DNA from: DAOUAT01 sp964551735 | GTDB taxonomy: Bacteria; Chloroflexota; Anaerolineae; CG2-30-64-16 | NCBI GenBank assembly: GCA_964551735.1 | Contig: CAZKEF010000005.1 | Coordinates: 62,001-126,000, forward strand | Direction of reading: 5' to 3' | Length of the DNA stretch: 64,000 nt | In this document: piece by piece, positions 8,507 to 17,569 of the stretch | Layout of the letters: every line of letters begins with the position of its first letter | How positions within the stretch are numbered: the stretch's first letter is position 1 | Program-made: the position numbers and the translations under genes | The notes under the pieces: generated by a model | What the model was told of the DNA's origin: nothing | Seen by the model: the letters and a program-made list of their open reading frames with translations, nothing else | The model's database searches: none

Positions 8507-9166
8507 TCAGCCCAACTCGATCAGGCCCTTTTCAATGGCGTAGCGCACCAGTTCAACGCGGCTGTGGAGGTTGAGCTTGGCCATGATGTTCTCACGGTGC
8601 CGGTTGACGGTTTTGATGCTGATCACCAGGGTATCCGCGATCTCCTGGTTGTTGCGACCCTCGGCGATGAGGGCCAGCACTTCGCGTTCCCGCTCGGTGA
8701 GTTCCTCGAACCCGCGCGGGGCGGCGCCAGGATGTTCACGTTTTTGCAGGTAGTCGTTCACCAGTAGGCGCGCGACCGAAGGGAACAGGAACATGCCGCC
8801 GTTGCGCACCGCGCGGATCGCGGACAGGAGGTCGTTGGGTGCAGCGCGTTTGGGCACGTAGCCCGACGCGCCGGCCGAGAGCATTTCAAAGAAGTATTGG
8901 TCGTCCTCATGCATGGTCAGCGCCAGCACGGCGACTTCAGGGCATTGGGCTTTGATGCGCCGCGTGGCTTCGATCCCGTTCATGTCAGGCATCGAGATAT
9001 CCATCAGCACCACAGCGGGCCGCAGTTGACACGCCATGCGCACCCCTTCGGCGCCGTTCTCGGCCTCGCCGATGATCTCCAGCTCGGGATCGGCCGCGCA
9101 CAACATGCGCAACCCCGCACGCACCACGGCATGATCGTCAACCAATAGGATTCGTATGGAGGACAC
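8507..9166 (-). CDS. NarL/FixJ-family response regulator
   Basis: A 219-aa two-domain regulator. The receiver domain has the phospho-acceptor context VVLMDISMPDMNG and paired acidic residues near the start (LLVDDHAVV). The C-terminal LuxR-type HTH is complete (TEREREVLALIAEGRNNQEIA...SIKTVNRHRENIMAKL). It follows its histidine kinase by 27 bases on the same strand and is the nearest regulator to the octaheme/FeS/NrfD operon downstream, which it may control. Confidence 0.93.
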   Translation of the reverse strand: MSSIRILLVDDHAVVRAGLRMLCAADPELEIIGEAENGAEGVRMACQLRPAVVLMDISMPDMNGIEATRRIKAQCPEVAVLALTMHEDDQYFFEMLSAGASGYVPKRAAPNDLLSAIRAVRNGGMFLFPSVARLLVNDYLQKREHPGAAPRGFEELTEREREVLALIAEGRNNQEIADTLVISIKTVNRHRENIMAKLNLHSRVELVRYAIEKGLIELG

Positions 9167-9193
9167 GTCCCTCTCCTTCTGATGGGATGCGCG

Positions 9194-11236
9194 CTAGCGC
9201 AACGGCAATTCAACCATAACGTGCGTGCCGCCGCCGGGTTCGGCTGTGATCACGCAACTGCCGCCGACGAGTGCCACGCGCTCACGCATGCCTACCAGCC
9301 CCAACCCTGAGCCGGCCGCGTGGCGCGCGGGCGCATTCACATCGAACCCCACGCCATCGTCCACGACCTCCAGCCGCACCGACTCGGGCTGGCGCGTGAG
9401 CGTCACCCTGACGTGGCTGGCGTGGGCGTGCCGCGCGACATTGGTCAGCGCCTCTTGGGCCGCGCGGAACAGCACGGTTTCATGTTGCGGCGGCAGGCGC
9501 TGCTCAGGCCGCTCACCCGAGAAGGTGACCTGGAGCTCAGGGTGGCGCCCTTGATATTGGCCCACGTACCAGCGCAGCGCCGGCACAAGGCCCAGGTCAT
9601 CCAACTGCGCGGGCCGCAGGTCGGCCATGATGTGACGCAGCTCGATGATGGCCTCGTCGCTCACCTCGCGCAAGTTGCGGACTAACCGGACCGCACGGGT
9701 GATCTCACTGCTGACCACCTGTTGCTCGACCGCGGCCAACCCCATCGCCAGGGCGGTCAGCTTCTGGCCGGTTTCATCGTGCAATTCCTGGGCAATGCGT
9801 TTGCGTTCGCCCTCTTGGGCGTTTACCAACTGGCGGACCAACTGCTCAAGCTGCGTTTCACGTTCTTGCACCACCTGGTACAGCCGCGCATTTTCGACCG
9901 CGGCCGCGATCTGCTGGCTGAACGCGTTGAGCAGGTTGACTTCCGCTTCGCCCAGCGCCTCTGCCTCGCCCGCGACAGACAGCGTTAGCCCGCCCAGCGT
10001 CTGGCCCTTAGCCAGCAAAGGCAGGCCGACGGCGCAGCAGGTGGCGCCGGCAGCCAGGTCGGCGGCGTCAAGTGGCCGGCTGCTGCCATCGCGGCCCGCG
10101 CCGACCATGTCGGCGCTTTGGGCGGCCTGGGTGGCCAGCGTGGCCAGCAAAGGATGGTCCGGCCAGGGCGTCTGGGGCCGGCAATATTCGCCCGCCAGAT
10201 CGAGTTCGCCATCAGGCCGCAGCAGAAGCACCTGGGCGCAGCCCGCTTGTGCGAAGCTGTGCACGATCTGTTCTAGCGCTTTGCTCATGGATTGGCGCAA
10301 GTCAATGGAGGAGGCGAGGATGCGGGAGAGCGCCACCATAGCAAACAGTTCACCGGCTGTGGCACGCAACTGCACATTCAGCGCCTCCACTTCGTCCGCC
10401 CGGCGTTGCTGGGCCTGCAGGGCGGCGGCTTGTGCTTCAATGCGGGCCTTGTTGGCTCGCGCCAGCCGGATCCGACCCTCCAATTCAAAGGCCCGTAGCG
10501 CGCTGCCCAGGGTCAGGGCGATGACGGCCGCGGACAACCCGCGCACAAGCTGGATGGGGATGCCAAAGGTGCGCAGAAATAGCGCGGTGTTGACGGTTTG
10601 CGAAGGAAACACCAGGCTGGGCCGTGTGAAGAGTTGGCCCACTACGCCGTAAATCAGGAACGCCAGCGCGGCCCACAGCAGGCTTTGTCCGTAGCGCGAC
10701 ATGCCGCGCGCATGGAAATCGCGCCGCTCACGTAGCAGAACCCATGCGGCCAGCGCCGAACCGGGAATGGCCAGGCTATACCGGGCCAGCACATCGGCAG
10801 CCACGAGCAACTCGGTCAGATTGGGCTGCTGGCGCCAATACAGGATCCCTACGGCGATGGCCCAGATGCCGCCCATGGCCGCCGTCTGCCATGTGCTGAT
10901 GTGTGGGCGCTCTTCGGCATCGGGCAGCAGCCGCGTGCCAAAGTTGAGCAGGAGCAGGAAGGAGGCGGCCAACGAGATGATGCGGAACGACTCCGCCAGC
11001 GGCCCGGCGACGTAGCCGCTGGCGTGTGCCGCGAAGATCTGGAACATCTCGAACCATTCATGGGCCGCGTGCACGATCCCGAACAGCGCCAGGGGGAGCA
11101 GCGCGCGTGCAAAGCGGAATTCGGAGGCGCGGCCCGACTCCAACACCACGACCAGCCCCATCGCAAAGAAGGCCAGGCCGTAAAAGAAGTACACGTAGAC
11201 GATGTTCTGCATGAAGAACGTGGCGATTGCATCCAT
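9194..11236 (-). CDS. Sensor histidine kinase, HisKA_3 type, with 7-helix N-terminus and GAF domain
   Basis: A 680-aa membrane kinase. The first about 250 residues contain around seven hydrophobic helices (a MASE-like sensor region). They are followed by a coiled coil (residues about 255-300), a GAF-like domain, a second coiled coil and a HisKA_3 dimerisation domain with the phosphorylated His in IAQELHDETGQKLTAL. An HATPase domain ends the protein (DDGVGFDV and GLGLVGMRERV boxes). It partners with the response regulator 27 bases downstream. The signal is unknown; the membrane-embedded sensor suggests a membrane or redox cue. Confidence 0.93.
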   Translation of the reverse strand: MDAIATFFMQNIVYVYFFYGLAFFAMGLVVVLESGRASEFRFARALLPLALFGIVHAAHEWFEMFQIFAAHASGYVAGPLAESFRIISLAASFLLLLNFGTRLLPDAEERPHISTWQTAAMGGIWAIAVGILYWRQQPNLTELLVAADVLARYSLAIPGSALAAWVLLRERRDFHARGMSRYGQSLLWAALAFLIYGVVGQLFTRPSLVFPSQTVNTALFLRTFGIPIQLVRGLSAAVIALTLGSALRAFELEGRIRLARANKARIEAQAAALQAQQRRADEVEALNVQLRATAGELFAMVALSRILASSIDLRQSMSKALEQIVHSFAQAGCAQVLLLRPDGELDLAGEYCRPQTPWPDHPLLATLATQAAQSADMVGAGRDGSSRPLDAADLAAGATCCAVGLPLLAKGQTLGGLTLSVAGEAEALGEAEVNLLNAFSQQIAAAVENARLYQVVQERETQLEQLVRQLVNAQEGERKRIAQELHDETGQKLTALAMGLAAVEQQVVSSEITRAVRLVRNLREVSDEAIIELRHIMADLRPAQLDDLGLVPALRWYVGQYQGRHPELQVTFSGERPEQRLPPQHETVLFRAAQEALTNVARHAHASHVRVTLTRQPESVRLEVVDDGVGFDVNAPARHAAGSGLGLVGMRERVALVGGSCVITAEPGGGTHVMVELPLR

Positions 11237-11307
11237 GAGCCATCCGTCTTTACGTCTGAACGCTGCAACGTGGACACGTTGGCATATTTGGCGAAGCCCT
11301 CGATACC

Positions 11308-11790
11308 TTAAGCGCCGGTCAGCACGCGGCTCAGATCGCGCAGGTGCAGCCGGGCGTGCATGAACACGATGCGGATGAAGTCAGCTAGGGCCGTATTCTC
11401 GCCCAGCGCCGGATGCCGGCCGCGGCGAGCCAGGTCTTCGTCGCTGAGAGCGGCCACGAGCGCCGCCGTCTCAGCGCGCACGGTGCGCAGATCTGCCAGC
11501 AGATCGACCGGTGGCTTATCCGCCAGTTGGGCCACGTGGGTCGCGTTGTAGCGGTCCACATCGAGGTCAATCGGGGACCCGGGCCCTCCGCCGGCCACGT
11601 CACGGATGAGTTGTTGATGGCCGCGTTCCGCGCTGACCAGGTGGGCTAACAGGTGGGGCGCACGCCAGGTCGTGCCCTCGCCATACACCACCATGTCCCA
11701 TTGCGCCGGCGTCAGAGCCGATAACCTGGCGCAAACGGCCTCCCCTTCGTCCTGCAGCTTACGCACCAACGCCTCTACTTGCTCGTTCAT
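11308..11790 (-). CDS. DinB-like four-helix protein
   Basis: A 160-aa soluble protein of the DinB/YfiT (maleylpyruvate isomerase N-terminal-like) helix bundle. It has the expected start (ALTPAQWDMVVYGEGTTWRAPHLLAHLV) with a His that normally binds metal, a middle RYNATHVAQL and a C-terminal FMHARLHLRDLSRVL carrying further His residues. Family members are metal-dependent thiol transferases or unknown enzymes. It lies upstream of the histidine kinase on the same strand. Confidence 0.8.
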   Translation of the reverse strand: MNEQVEALVRKLQDEGEAVCARLSALTPAQWDMVVYGEGTTWRAPHLLAHLVSAERGHQQLIRDVAGGGPGSPIDLDVDRYNATHVAQLADKPPVDLLADLRTVRAETAALVAALSDEDLARRGRHPALGENTALADFIRIVFMHARLHLRDLSRVLTGA

Positions 11791-11825
11791 TCAACACCTG
11801 CTTTGCATCGGAACGATCCAATGCT

Positions 11826-12458
11826 CTAGCGTATGCGCAACTCCAACCGGCCATCCAGCGTTTGCACCTCTTCAATGTACCACTGCGCCGTATACTGCGC
11901 CAGCGCCTGGTTGGCGAAGACGGGGATCAATGCTGTGACCAGGCCCCGGGGGGTAATGGACTCGGCCACCAGCTCCAGCTTGCCGTCCCTTGCCACCAAT
12001 CGTCCGCTTAGGGTCAGGTTGGCCACGTTGATGCTGCCGTAGCTGAGGCTGGTTGCACTGAGCGTCATCAGGCCATCGGCGAAGCGCACCGTGAGGCCCT
12101 CCAGTGTCGCGCCGCCTTCTGCCGCTCCTCCCCCTGCGACCGCGGCGGTTACGTCGGCCTCGGTGATCACGACCAGGTTGGGGTCGGGCGTGACTCTCGG
12201 CGCCGGCTGGGGTGTTGCTGCTGGCCGTGTTGGGCTTGGGATGGGCGCTGGTCGCGTTGGAGTGGCTGTAGAAGGGCGCGGTGTAGCCGTGGGCAAGATC
12301 CCAGCCCGCGGCGTGGCGAACACCGGCGCGCCGGCTACCGGCGCGGGTGTCCAGATGTCACTCGACACTGGTGCCAGTAAGCGCTGCACGCACGATCCGG
12401 CGATAACCAGCACTATCAGCAATATCAGCGCCAAAGGGATCAGAAGTTTTGGTTTCAC
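11826..12458 (-). CDS. Membrane-anchored protein of unknown function with Pro/Thr linker
   Basis: About 210 aa, starting from GTG at 12458 (AGGCAGG just upstream). An N-terminal helix (LLIPLALILLIVLVIAGSCV) anchors it, possibly as a lipoprotein. A Thr/Pro/Ala-rich linker follows, and then a folded domain of about 120 residues that begins LVVITEADVTAAVAGG and ends in EVQTLDGRLELRIR. The domain resembles the DUF2993/LmeA-like lipid-interaction style (SLSYGSINVANLTLSGRLVARDGKLEL), but I cannot assign it firmly. The open frame extends to 12527 without a better start. Confidence 0.65.
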   Translation of the reverse strand: MKPKLLIPLALILLIVLVIAGSCVQRLLAPVSSDIWTPAPVAGAPVFATPRAGILPTATPRPSTATPTRPAPIPSPTRPAATPQPAPRVTPDPNLVVITEADVTAAVAGGGAAEGGATLEGLTVRFADGLMTLSATSLSYGSINVANLTLSGRLVARDGKLELVAESITPRGLVTALIPVFANQALAQYTAQWYIEEVQTLDGRLELRIR

Positions 12459-12498
12459 GTAACCTGCCTGTTCATGTTCGTCCGTTCCCGTGCTCGGC

Positions 12499-12527
12499 AG
12501 TATAACACGGCATGGACAAGATCCCAA
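12499..12527 (-). promoter_or_regulatory. Predicted sigma70-type promoter for the anchored protein
   Basis: On the minus strand TTGGGA (12522-12527) and TATACT (12499-12504) are separated by 17 bases, about 40 bases before the GTG start. Confidence 0.5.
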
Positions 12528-12538
12528 GACCCTTGCGA

Positions 12539-13720
12539 TTACAGCAACACAACGGCATTTTGCAGCGGCAGCGTGGTCACTTCGATATCGTCTTGGGCCA
12601 CATAACAGTCAATCTCCAGCCGCACGCCGAAGCCTTCGTCAGGCAGGTAGATGCCCGGCTCGACCGAAAAGCCCACGCCGGGGATCAGCCGGCGGCGATC
12701 CTGGGTCTCCAGGTTGTCAATATTCACGCCGTTGCCGTGGCCGCTGGCGCCGATGGAGTGGCCGGTGCGGTGGATGAAGTGCGGGCCGAAGCCGGCCTGC
12801 GCGATCACCGCCCGGCACGCGTCGTCCACCTCGTAGCCGTAGACCGGCGTGCCAGCGCGCAGCCGCGCCCGCACAAATGCGACTGCCTCATCTCGCGCTC
12901 GGCGGACGACTTCGAACACCTGCTGGATGCGCGGCGGCACGGCTGAACCAGCATAGGCCACCCACGTGATGTCGCCGTAGATGCCGTCCGGCCCCGGCTC
13001 GCGCGCCCATAGGTCAATAAGCAGGAAGTCGCCGGGCCGCAGGGGAGTGTCGCCCTCGCGTCGCGGCGCGAAGTGCGGATCGGCCGCGTGGCCGTTGACT
13101 CCGACGATGGGGGGATGGTCGGCCTCCAGCCCGCGGCCGGCGAATTGCGCCATCATGAAGTCTTGCACGCCGCACTCGGTCACGGCCAGGCCAACCGCCA
13201 GGCGCTCCCGGATGTGGGCGAAGGTCAGGGCCTGGATCTCGATCAGCGCCGCGGCCGCGCGGTGGTGGCTGGCAAGCTGCGCAGGCGTCCAAACGGCCTC
13301 GGCCACCTGCACCAGGTCGGCCGAGGTGACCACCTCGACCCCCAGGCCTTGCACCAGCGCCACCGTGCCTGCGTCCACCCGGCTGACATAGGGGATCGCG
13401 CAGCCGGGCGAGACCTCCATGGCCACGCGGCCCGCGCCCGCCAGAAGCGCAGCCAGCCCGTCGCGCCAGGCCTGCCAGGAGACGTAGGTGGCGCAGCCGG
13501 GCGCCAGGTCGGCCATGCTCCCAGCCTCGATGGCATGGACCAGCCAGCGCGGGGCGCCGATGGGGGGGACGAAACAGGCCCAACGCCGGCTCAGGAAGCG
13601 ATCGGCCGGGATGCCGGCCACCCCGCGAGCGATGGGGTTGAGACCCTTGAAGTCGTACAGCAGCCAGCCGTCAAGCTGTTCCGCACAGATGGCGGATTGG
13701 ATCTCGGAGAGTCGGTGCAT
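12539..13720 (-). CDS. M24 family metallopeptidase (Xaa-Pro aminopeptidase-like)
   Basis: A 393-aa cytosolic peptidase. The C-terminal pita-bread domain shows the metal-binding set: Asp in LLIDLW and GDITW, His in FIHRTGHSIG, Glu in FSVEPGIY and Glu in VRLEIDCYV. The N-terminal creatinase-like domain covers about residues 1-150. The start at 13720 follows GAGGAGCATCCC. An open frame of ten more codons upstream is less likely. The family removes N-terminal residues next to proline; exact specificity is unknown. Confidence 0.9.
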   Translation of the reverse strand: MHRLSEIQSAICAEQLDGWLLYDFKGLNPIARGVAGIPADRFLSRRWACFVPPIGAPRWLVHAIEAGSMADLAPGCATYVSWQAWRDGLAALLAGAGRVAMEVSPGCAIPYVSRVDAGTVALVQGLGVEVVTSADLVQVAEAVWTPAQLASHHRAAAALIEIQALTFAHIRERLAVGLAVTECGVQDFMMAQFAGRGLEADHPPIVGVNGHAADPHFAPRREGDTPLRPGDFLLIDLWAREPGPDGIYGDITWVAYAGSAVPPRIQQVFEVVRRARDEAVAFVRARLRAGTPVYGYEVDDACRAVIAQAGFGPHFIHRTGHSIGASGHGNGVNIDNLETQDRRRLIPGVGFSVEPGIYLPDEGFGVRLEIDCYVAQDDIEVTTLPLQNAVVLL

Positions 13721-13903
13721 GGGATGCTCCTCAGTGTGAAATGGGCGCATTCAAGGTCAGTTTATGGCGTAGGGATGGGTTTGGCCTGGTTAATGCAAGC
13801 TCGCCTTGCCCGGCGGCAACGTGATGGCGACAGGCGCCTCATTGATGCGGAGAAATCCGCTCCTATAGCACGAGGCCTCGAGCCTGGACAATACTCCACC
13901 CTA

Positions 13904-14581
13904 TCAGCCCAACAGGAAGCGCACCCTGGCCCATACGGCGTCGAACATCTCAGCCGTCAGCCGGCCGGTCTGCGTGTTTTGACGGGATGGATGGTAGGAA
14001 CTGACGAACGCGGGCAGGCCGGGGCCAAGGGATGCGCTGGCGTTGTGGGCGAAGGCCGGCGCAGCCAAACCAGGTTTCTCCGCGCCGTAGACGCGTACCA
14101 CCGCGTCGAACGCGATGCGGCCCAGCGCGACAACCACCCGGATGCGCGGCAGCAGCGTGATCTCCTGGGCCAGGAACGGCCGGCAGGCCGCCAGCTCCTC
14201 GACTGTGGGTTTGTTGTCGGGCGGGGCGCAGCGGCACGCGGCCGTGATGTACGCGTCGTGCAGCGCCAGGCCGTCATCCCGGCCGCGCGAAGCCGGCTGG
14301 CTGGCGAACCCGGCCTGGTGCAGCGCAGCGTAGAGGAAATCGCCGGAGCTGTCGCCGGTGAACATGCGACCGGTGCGGTTGGCCCCGTGCGCGCCCGGCG
14401 CAAGGCCCACGATCAGGACGCGCGCGGCCGGGTCGCCAAAGCCGGGCACCGGCTTGCCCCAGTAGTCTTCGTCGCGGTATGCGCGGCGCTTCACCCGCGC
14501 CACTTCCTCACGCCAGGCGACCAGGCGCGAGCAATGACGGCAGGCGGTGATGGCGGATTCGAGGGTGATCCAGGTGTCCAT
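13904..14581 (-). CDS. Family 5 (UDGb-type) uracil-DNA glycosylase
   Basis: A 225-aa DNA repair enzyme that removes uracil and related bases. It has the family 5 motif A GLAPGAHGANRTGRMFTGD at about residues 59-77, with Ala where families 1-4 carry a catalytic polar residue, and a C-terminal SSYHPSRQNTQTGRL motif. Cysteines C14 and C17 plus C116, C118 and C133 supply the usual [4Fe-4S] ligands. It is a single gene followed by a repeat-rich gap. Confidence 0.92.
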   Translation of the reverse strand: MDTWITLESAITACRHCSRLVAWREEVARVKRRAYRDEDYWGKPVPGFGDPAARVLIVGLAPGAHGANRTGRMFTGDSSGDFLYAALHQAGFASQPASRGRDDGLALHDAYITAACRCAPPDNKPTVEELAACRPFLAQEITLLPRIRVVVALGRIAFDAVVRVYGAEKPGLAAPAFAHNASASLGPGLPAFVSSYHPSRQNTQTGRLTAEMFDAVWARVRFLLG

Positions 14582-14584
14582 AGG

Positions 14585-14675
14585 GTTCAGAGTTCAAGGT
14601 TGAACGTGTAAGGTTGAAGGGGCCCACCTTCTACCTTCAACCTTGAACCTTCAACTTTCAACTTTCAACTTTCAT
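14585..14675. repeat. GTTCAAGGTTGAA-type intergenic repeat
   Basis: Short units such as GTTCAAGGTTGAA, and their complements CCTTCAACCTTGAACC and CAACTTTCAACTTTCAAC, fill the gap before the udg gene. They form a loose dyad. This is the same style of dispersed repeat as at 4.3 and 5.7 kb. Confidence 0.6.
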
Positions 14676-16335
14676 ACGCCGGTAGCGTCGTCAGGCGTGG
14701 ATCGTCAACCGGGCCGCCGACAGTGAAATGATAGAGGCTTTGGAACTGTTGGTCGCCCAGCCCCAATAGATCGTGCACACCGTCATCGAAGAAGCAGCCG
14801 ATGCCGGTGCCGCGCACGCCGGCTGCCTCTGCCTCCAGGTACAGCACCTGGCCGATCATGCCGCACTCCCAGAACAGGCGCGGGTAGAACCACGCGCCGT
14901 GCGCATTCAGCGGCGCCTCAAACTCGGCGATCATGCCCAGGCTGAAGCAGCCGTCGGCCGCGATATCCTGGCCACAGGAGAGGCGCTGGGCGATGCCTCG
15001 CAGGTCCCCGCGGGCCAGCAGGTACAGCGGCAGGCTGGCCGGGCAGTTATCTGGCCGCGCCCAATTGAATTCCGGCCGCATGGCAGCACGCATCGTGTCG
15101 GCGCGGGCAGGATCACGCGCCAGTAGATACAGGCCGGGCTCCAGCCCCCGCACCCGGTGGACGAACAACGCCAGGTCAACCTTCGGCGGCCACGGCAGCA
15201 TGCCAAATGGAGCGCCCGGGCCAGGCATCGTGCGCGCCAAGATACGGTAGAATGCGTCCGCCTCGATATGTGTTTGCCCGTCCATTGCCACCGCGCTGCG
15301 CCGCTGGTGGGCGATGCGGCGGAGGGAGGGGGCTGGTTGAGCGTACTGCATCCTGCGTGCTGCGTACTGTGTATCACGTGCTGCTGATTCGCTGGTTCGC
15401 CGATTCGCCGATCTGTCTGTTGCCGGCTTACGCGTGATCTCGGCGGCAGCCTCGATCCAACGCCACGCCACCTGTGACTTGCTCAGCAAGTTCGGCTTGC
15501 CGTTCAGCGCCAGGCGCTGGAAGATATCTACGATGTTTTCCGGGATCTGCCAGCGCCGGAACGGCCACCCCTGCGGGTAGACGGCCACCAGGCAATCGGG
15601 GTGCTCCGGCTCCGCGCCGCGCGGATCGCCCACGCCCAACAGCGCGGCCACCTGGTCGGCGCTCAGATCATCCAGCAGCCGCGCCGCCCACCCCAGGCCG
15701 GACGCGGCGATGCTCAGCGCGGCCAGGGCGTGGCCGACGTCGTGCTGGCAATAGCGGAACGCGCGCTCGCCGTACTTCCACGCCTCGCGCCAATGGATCG
15801 AGGCCAGCCCGATGAAGACAGTCTCCTCGGGCAGGCCATCCCCGCGTGCCAACGCCACCCCTTCCCGCAGATCTTGCCAGGTTCGCCCTGATAACCGGGC
15901 GCGCACCTCGAACGCGTGCTCAGCCGGCGCGTAATGGGCCAGAATCGGCGTTTCGCACAAGCCGGGCACAGCACCGCAGATCACGTAGCCCTCGGTGGGA
16001 TGCAGGTTGCCGCTCGAAGGGTTGACGCGCAGCGCCCAACGCGTGCCACCATATTCCTTCCAGGCCGAGAGCGCCAGTGTATCGAAGAAGAGGCGTGAGA
16101 TGCTCTCGGTCGTAAGGGACGCCGGCGCCACAAACCCCGGCGTGAAGCCAGCCTCGTAAGGCGGTTCCGCGCCGATCTCTGGCCGCGCCAACGGGATGAC
16201 CGGCGCGCCAGCGTAACGGCGAAACGGATCGGGTTGGTTGACCCAGTCCAGGTAGCCTGGGCCGGGTGCAAACGCTCGGAAATGATGCTTGGTCGCCCGG
16301 TGATAGGCGATGATATCTTGCGTTGAATCAGCCAT
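14665..16335 (-). CDS. SagB/ThcOx-type dehydrogenase with two nitroreductase domains
   Basis: A protein of 556 aa with two flavin-binding nitroreductase-like halves. The first contains GGTRWALRVNPSSGNLHPTEGY, the hallmark of SagB-type domains; the second covers about residues 330-556 (RRIAHQRRSAVAMDG ... GIGCFFDDGVHDLLGL). Known SagB proteins oxidise azolines in peptide natural products, but stand-alone double-domain members are of unknown substrate. No peptide-modification partner is seen nearby. The start at 16335 follows GAGGTGG. The linker around 15.3-15.45 kb is low complexity (repeated short Arg/Ser/Ala runs) and may be a repeat insertion. Confidence 0.82.
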   Translation of the reverse strand: MADSTQDIIAYHRATKHHFRAFAPGPGYLDWVNQPDPFRRYAGAPVIPLARPEIGAEPPYEAGFTPGFVAPASLTTESISRLFFDTLALSAWKEYGGTRWALRVNPSSGNLHPTEGYVICGAVPGLCETPILAHYAPAEHAFEVRARLSGRTWQDLREGVALARGDGLPEETVFIGLASIHWREAWKYGERAFRYCQHDVGHALAALSIAASGLGWAARLLDDLSADQVAALLGVGDPRGAEPEHPDCLVAVYPQGWPFRRWQIPENIVDIFQRLALNGKPNLLSKSQVAWRWIEAAAEITRKPATDRSANRRTSESAARDTQYAARRMQYAQPAPSLRRIAHQRRSAVAMDGQTHIEADAFYRILARTMPGPGAPFGMLPWPPKVDLALFVHRVRGLEPGLYLLARDPARADTMRAAMRPEFNWARPDNCPASLPLYLLARGDLRGIAQRLSCGQDIAADGCFSLGMIAEFEAPLNAHGAWFYPRLFWECGMIGQVLYLEAEAAGVRGTGIGCFFDDGVHDLLGLGDQQFQSLYHFTVGGPVDDPRLTTLPAYES

Positions 16336-16425
16336 TGGCCACCTCACGCACATTGTAGGATGAAACGAGGATCGGGTCAAGGACTGAACATTGCCGTTTT
16401 TTAAGAAAGAAGTTTATACAATCTA

Positions 16426-16454
16426 TTGACAAACACTAGATATCATGATATGCT
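16426..16454 (+). promoter_or_regulatory. Strong promoter with shared operator-like element before crtB
   Basis: TTGACA (16426-16431) and TATGCT (16449-16454) are spaced by exactly 17 bases. The spacer includes the palindrome ATATCATGATAT. The first 26 bases match the promoter at 36661 at 23 positions, suggesting one common regulator. Confidence 0.8.
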
Positions 16455-16525
16455 ATTCCGCGTAATGTTTTTATTGATATACAAGCTAGGCGCGCATCGC
16501 TGGATGGTTGAGAGGGGTTGGAGAA

Positions 16526-17533
16526 ATGCAACGACAACAGACTCTATGGGAACGGAAATTGCTGGCCTTGGCCTTTGAAGGCTTGGAGCGCCAGGCGCCG
16601 GCGCCGCCAGTCGAGATGAGCCCAGAGTTGCTCGCTCAGGCTTATGCTCACTGCGACGGGATAGCCATTGCGCACAGCCGCACGTTTTCCATGGCCTCAC
16701 GCTTGCTGCCTGGAGACCAACGAGAAGCAGCCAGGGCGCTCTATGCTTTCTGCCGCATCACCGACGATCTGATCGACCGGTCGAGCGGCAACCTGGAGCA
16801 GGGACTGGCCGAGTGGCGGGCGTGCGCGCTGGCTTCCCCGCCGCCGTGCGACGATCCGGTCGCGCTGGCGTGGGCCGACACGCGCCACCGGTATCGCATC
16901 CCGGCGCGTTACGCTGAGCAGTTGGTGGTGGGGGTGGCGACCGATCTGTACAAGGCCCGATATGCCAATCTCGATGAACTGGCAGTCTATTGTTACGGCG
17001 TCGCCTCCACCGTTGGGCTGATGGCGATGCACATCATCGGTTTTTCCGGCCGTGATGCCGTTCCCTATGCCGTGAAACTCGGTGTGGCGATGCAGCTTAC
17101 CAACATTTTGCGCGATGTGCGCGAAGATTGGGATGCTGGCCGGCTCTATTTGCCCCAAGATGAGCTGGCGGCATTTGGGTTGAGCGAGGACGACATCGCG
17201 GCCGGCCGGGTTGACGAGCGCTGGCGGGCGTTCATGCGTTTTCAGATTGACCGCAACCGCCGGCTTTACGCGGAAGCGATGCCCGGCATCGCCAATCTGG
17301 ATCCGAGCGGACGTTTTGCCATCGCGGCTGCGGCTGAGCTCTACCAGGCCATCCTGGACGATATCGAGGCCCACGACGGCGATGTGTTCAGCCGTCGAGC
17401 GCACCTCAGTACATGGGCCAAGCTGCGTCGCCTGCCGGGGATCTGGTGGCGATCACGCAACATGCGCGATCCGGCAAAGCGCGCAGACAAAGAGCGGGCA
17501 CAGCCGGCCGCGATGGCCCAGGCAGATTTTTGA
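16526..17533 (+). CDS. crtB: Phytoene/squalene synthase family protein
   Basis: A 335-aa enzyme expected to condense two geranylgeranyl diphosphates to phytoene, the first committed carotenoid step. The two Asp-rich substrate motifs are present (DDLID at about residue 83, and DVREDWDAGRLYLP). Family signatures YCYGVASTVGLMAMHI and MQLTNILRDV are also clear. The ATG at 16526 follows GAGAGGGGTTGGAGA. The gene is 36 bases before crtI and opens the carotenoid run. Confidence 0.93.
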   Translation: MQRQQTLWERKLLALAFEGLERQAPAPPVEMSPELLAQAYAHCDGIAIAHSRTFSMASRLLPGDQREAARALYAFCRITDDLIDRSSGNLEQGLAEWRACALASPPPCDDPVALAWADTRHRYRIPARYAEQLVVGVATDLYKARYANLDELAVYCYGVASTVGLMAMHIIGFSGRDAVPYAVKLGVAMQLTNILRDVREDWDAGRLYLPQDELAAFGLSEDDIAAGRVDERWRAFMRFQIDRNRRLYAEAMPGIANLDPSGRFAIAAAAELYQAILDDIEAHDGDVFSRRAHLSTWAKLRRLPGIWWRSRNMRDPAKRADKERAQPAAMAQADF

Positions 17534-17569
17534 CGTTCACCTATTTTGACTCAGGAAGGACAAGGAATC

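Noticed and set aside
14067..14080. AACCAGGTTTCTCC resembling the hairpin family
   Set aside because: It lies in the udg coding sequence without its complement and is probably chance.
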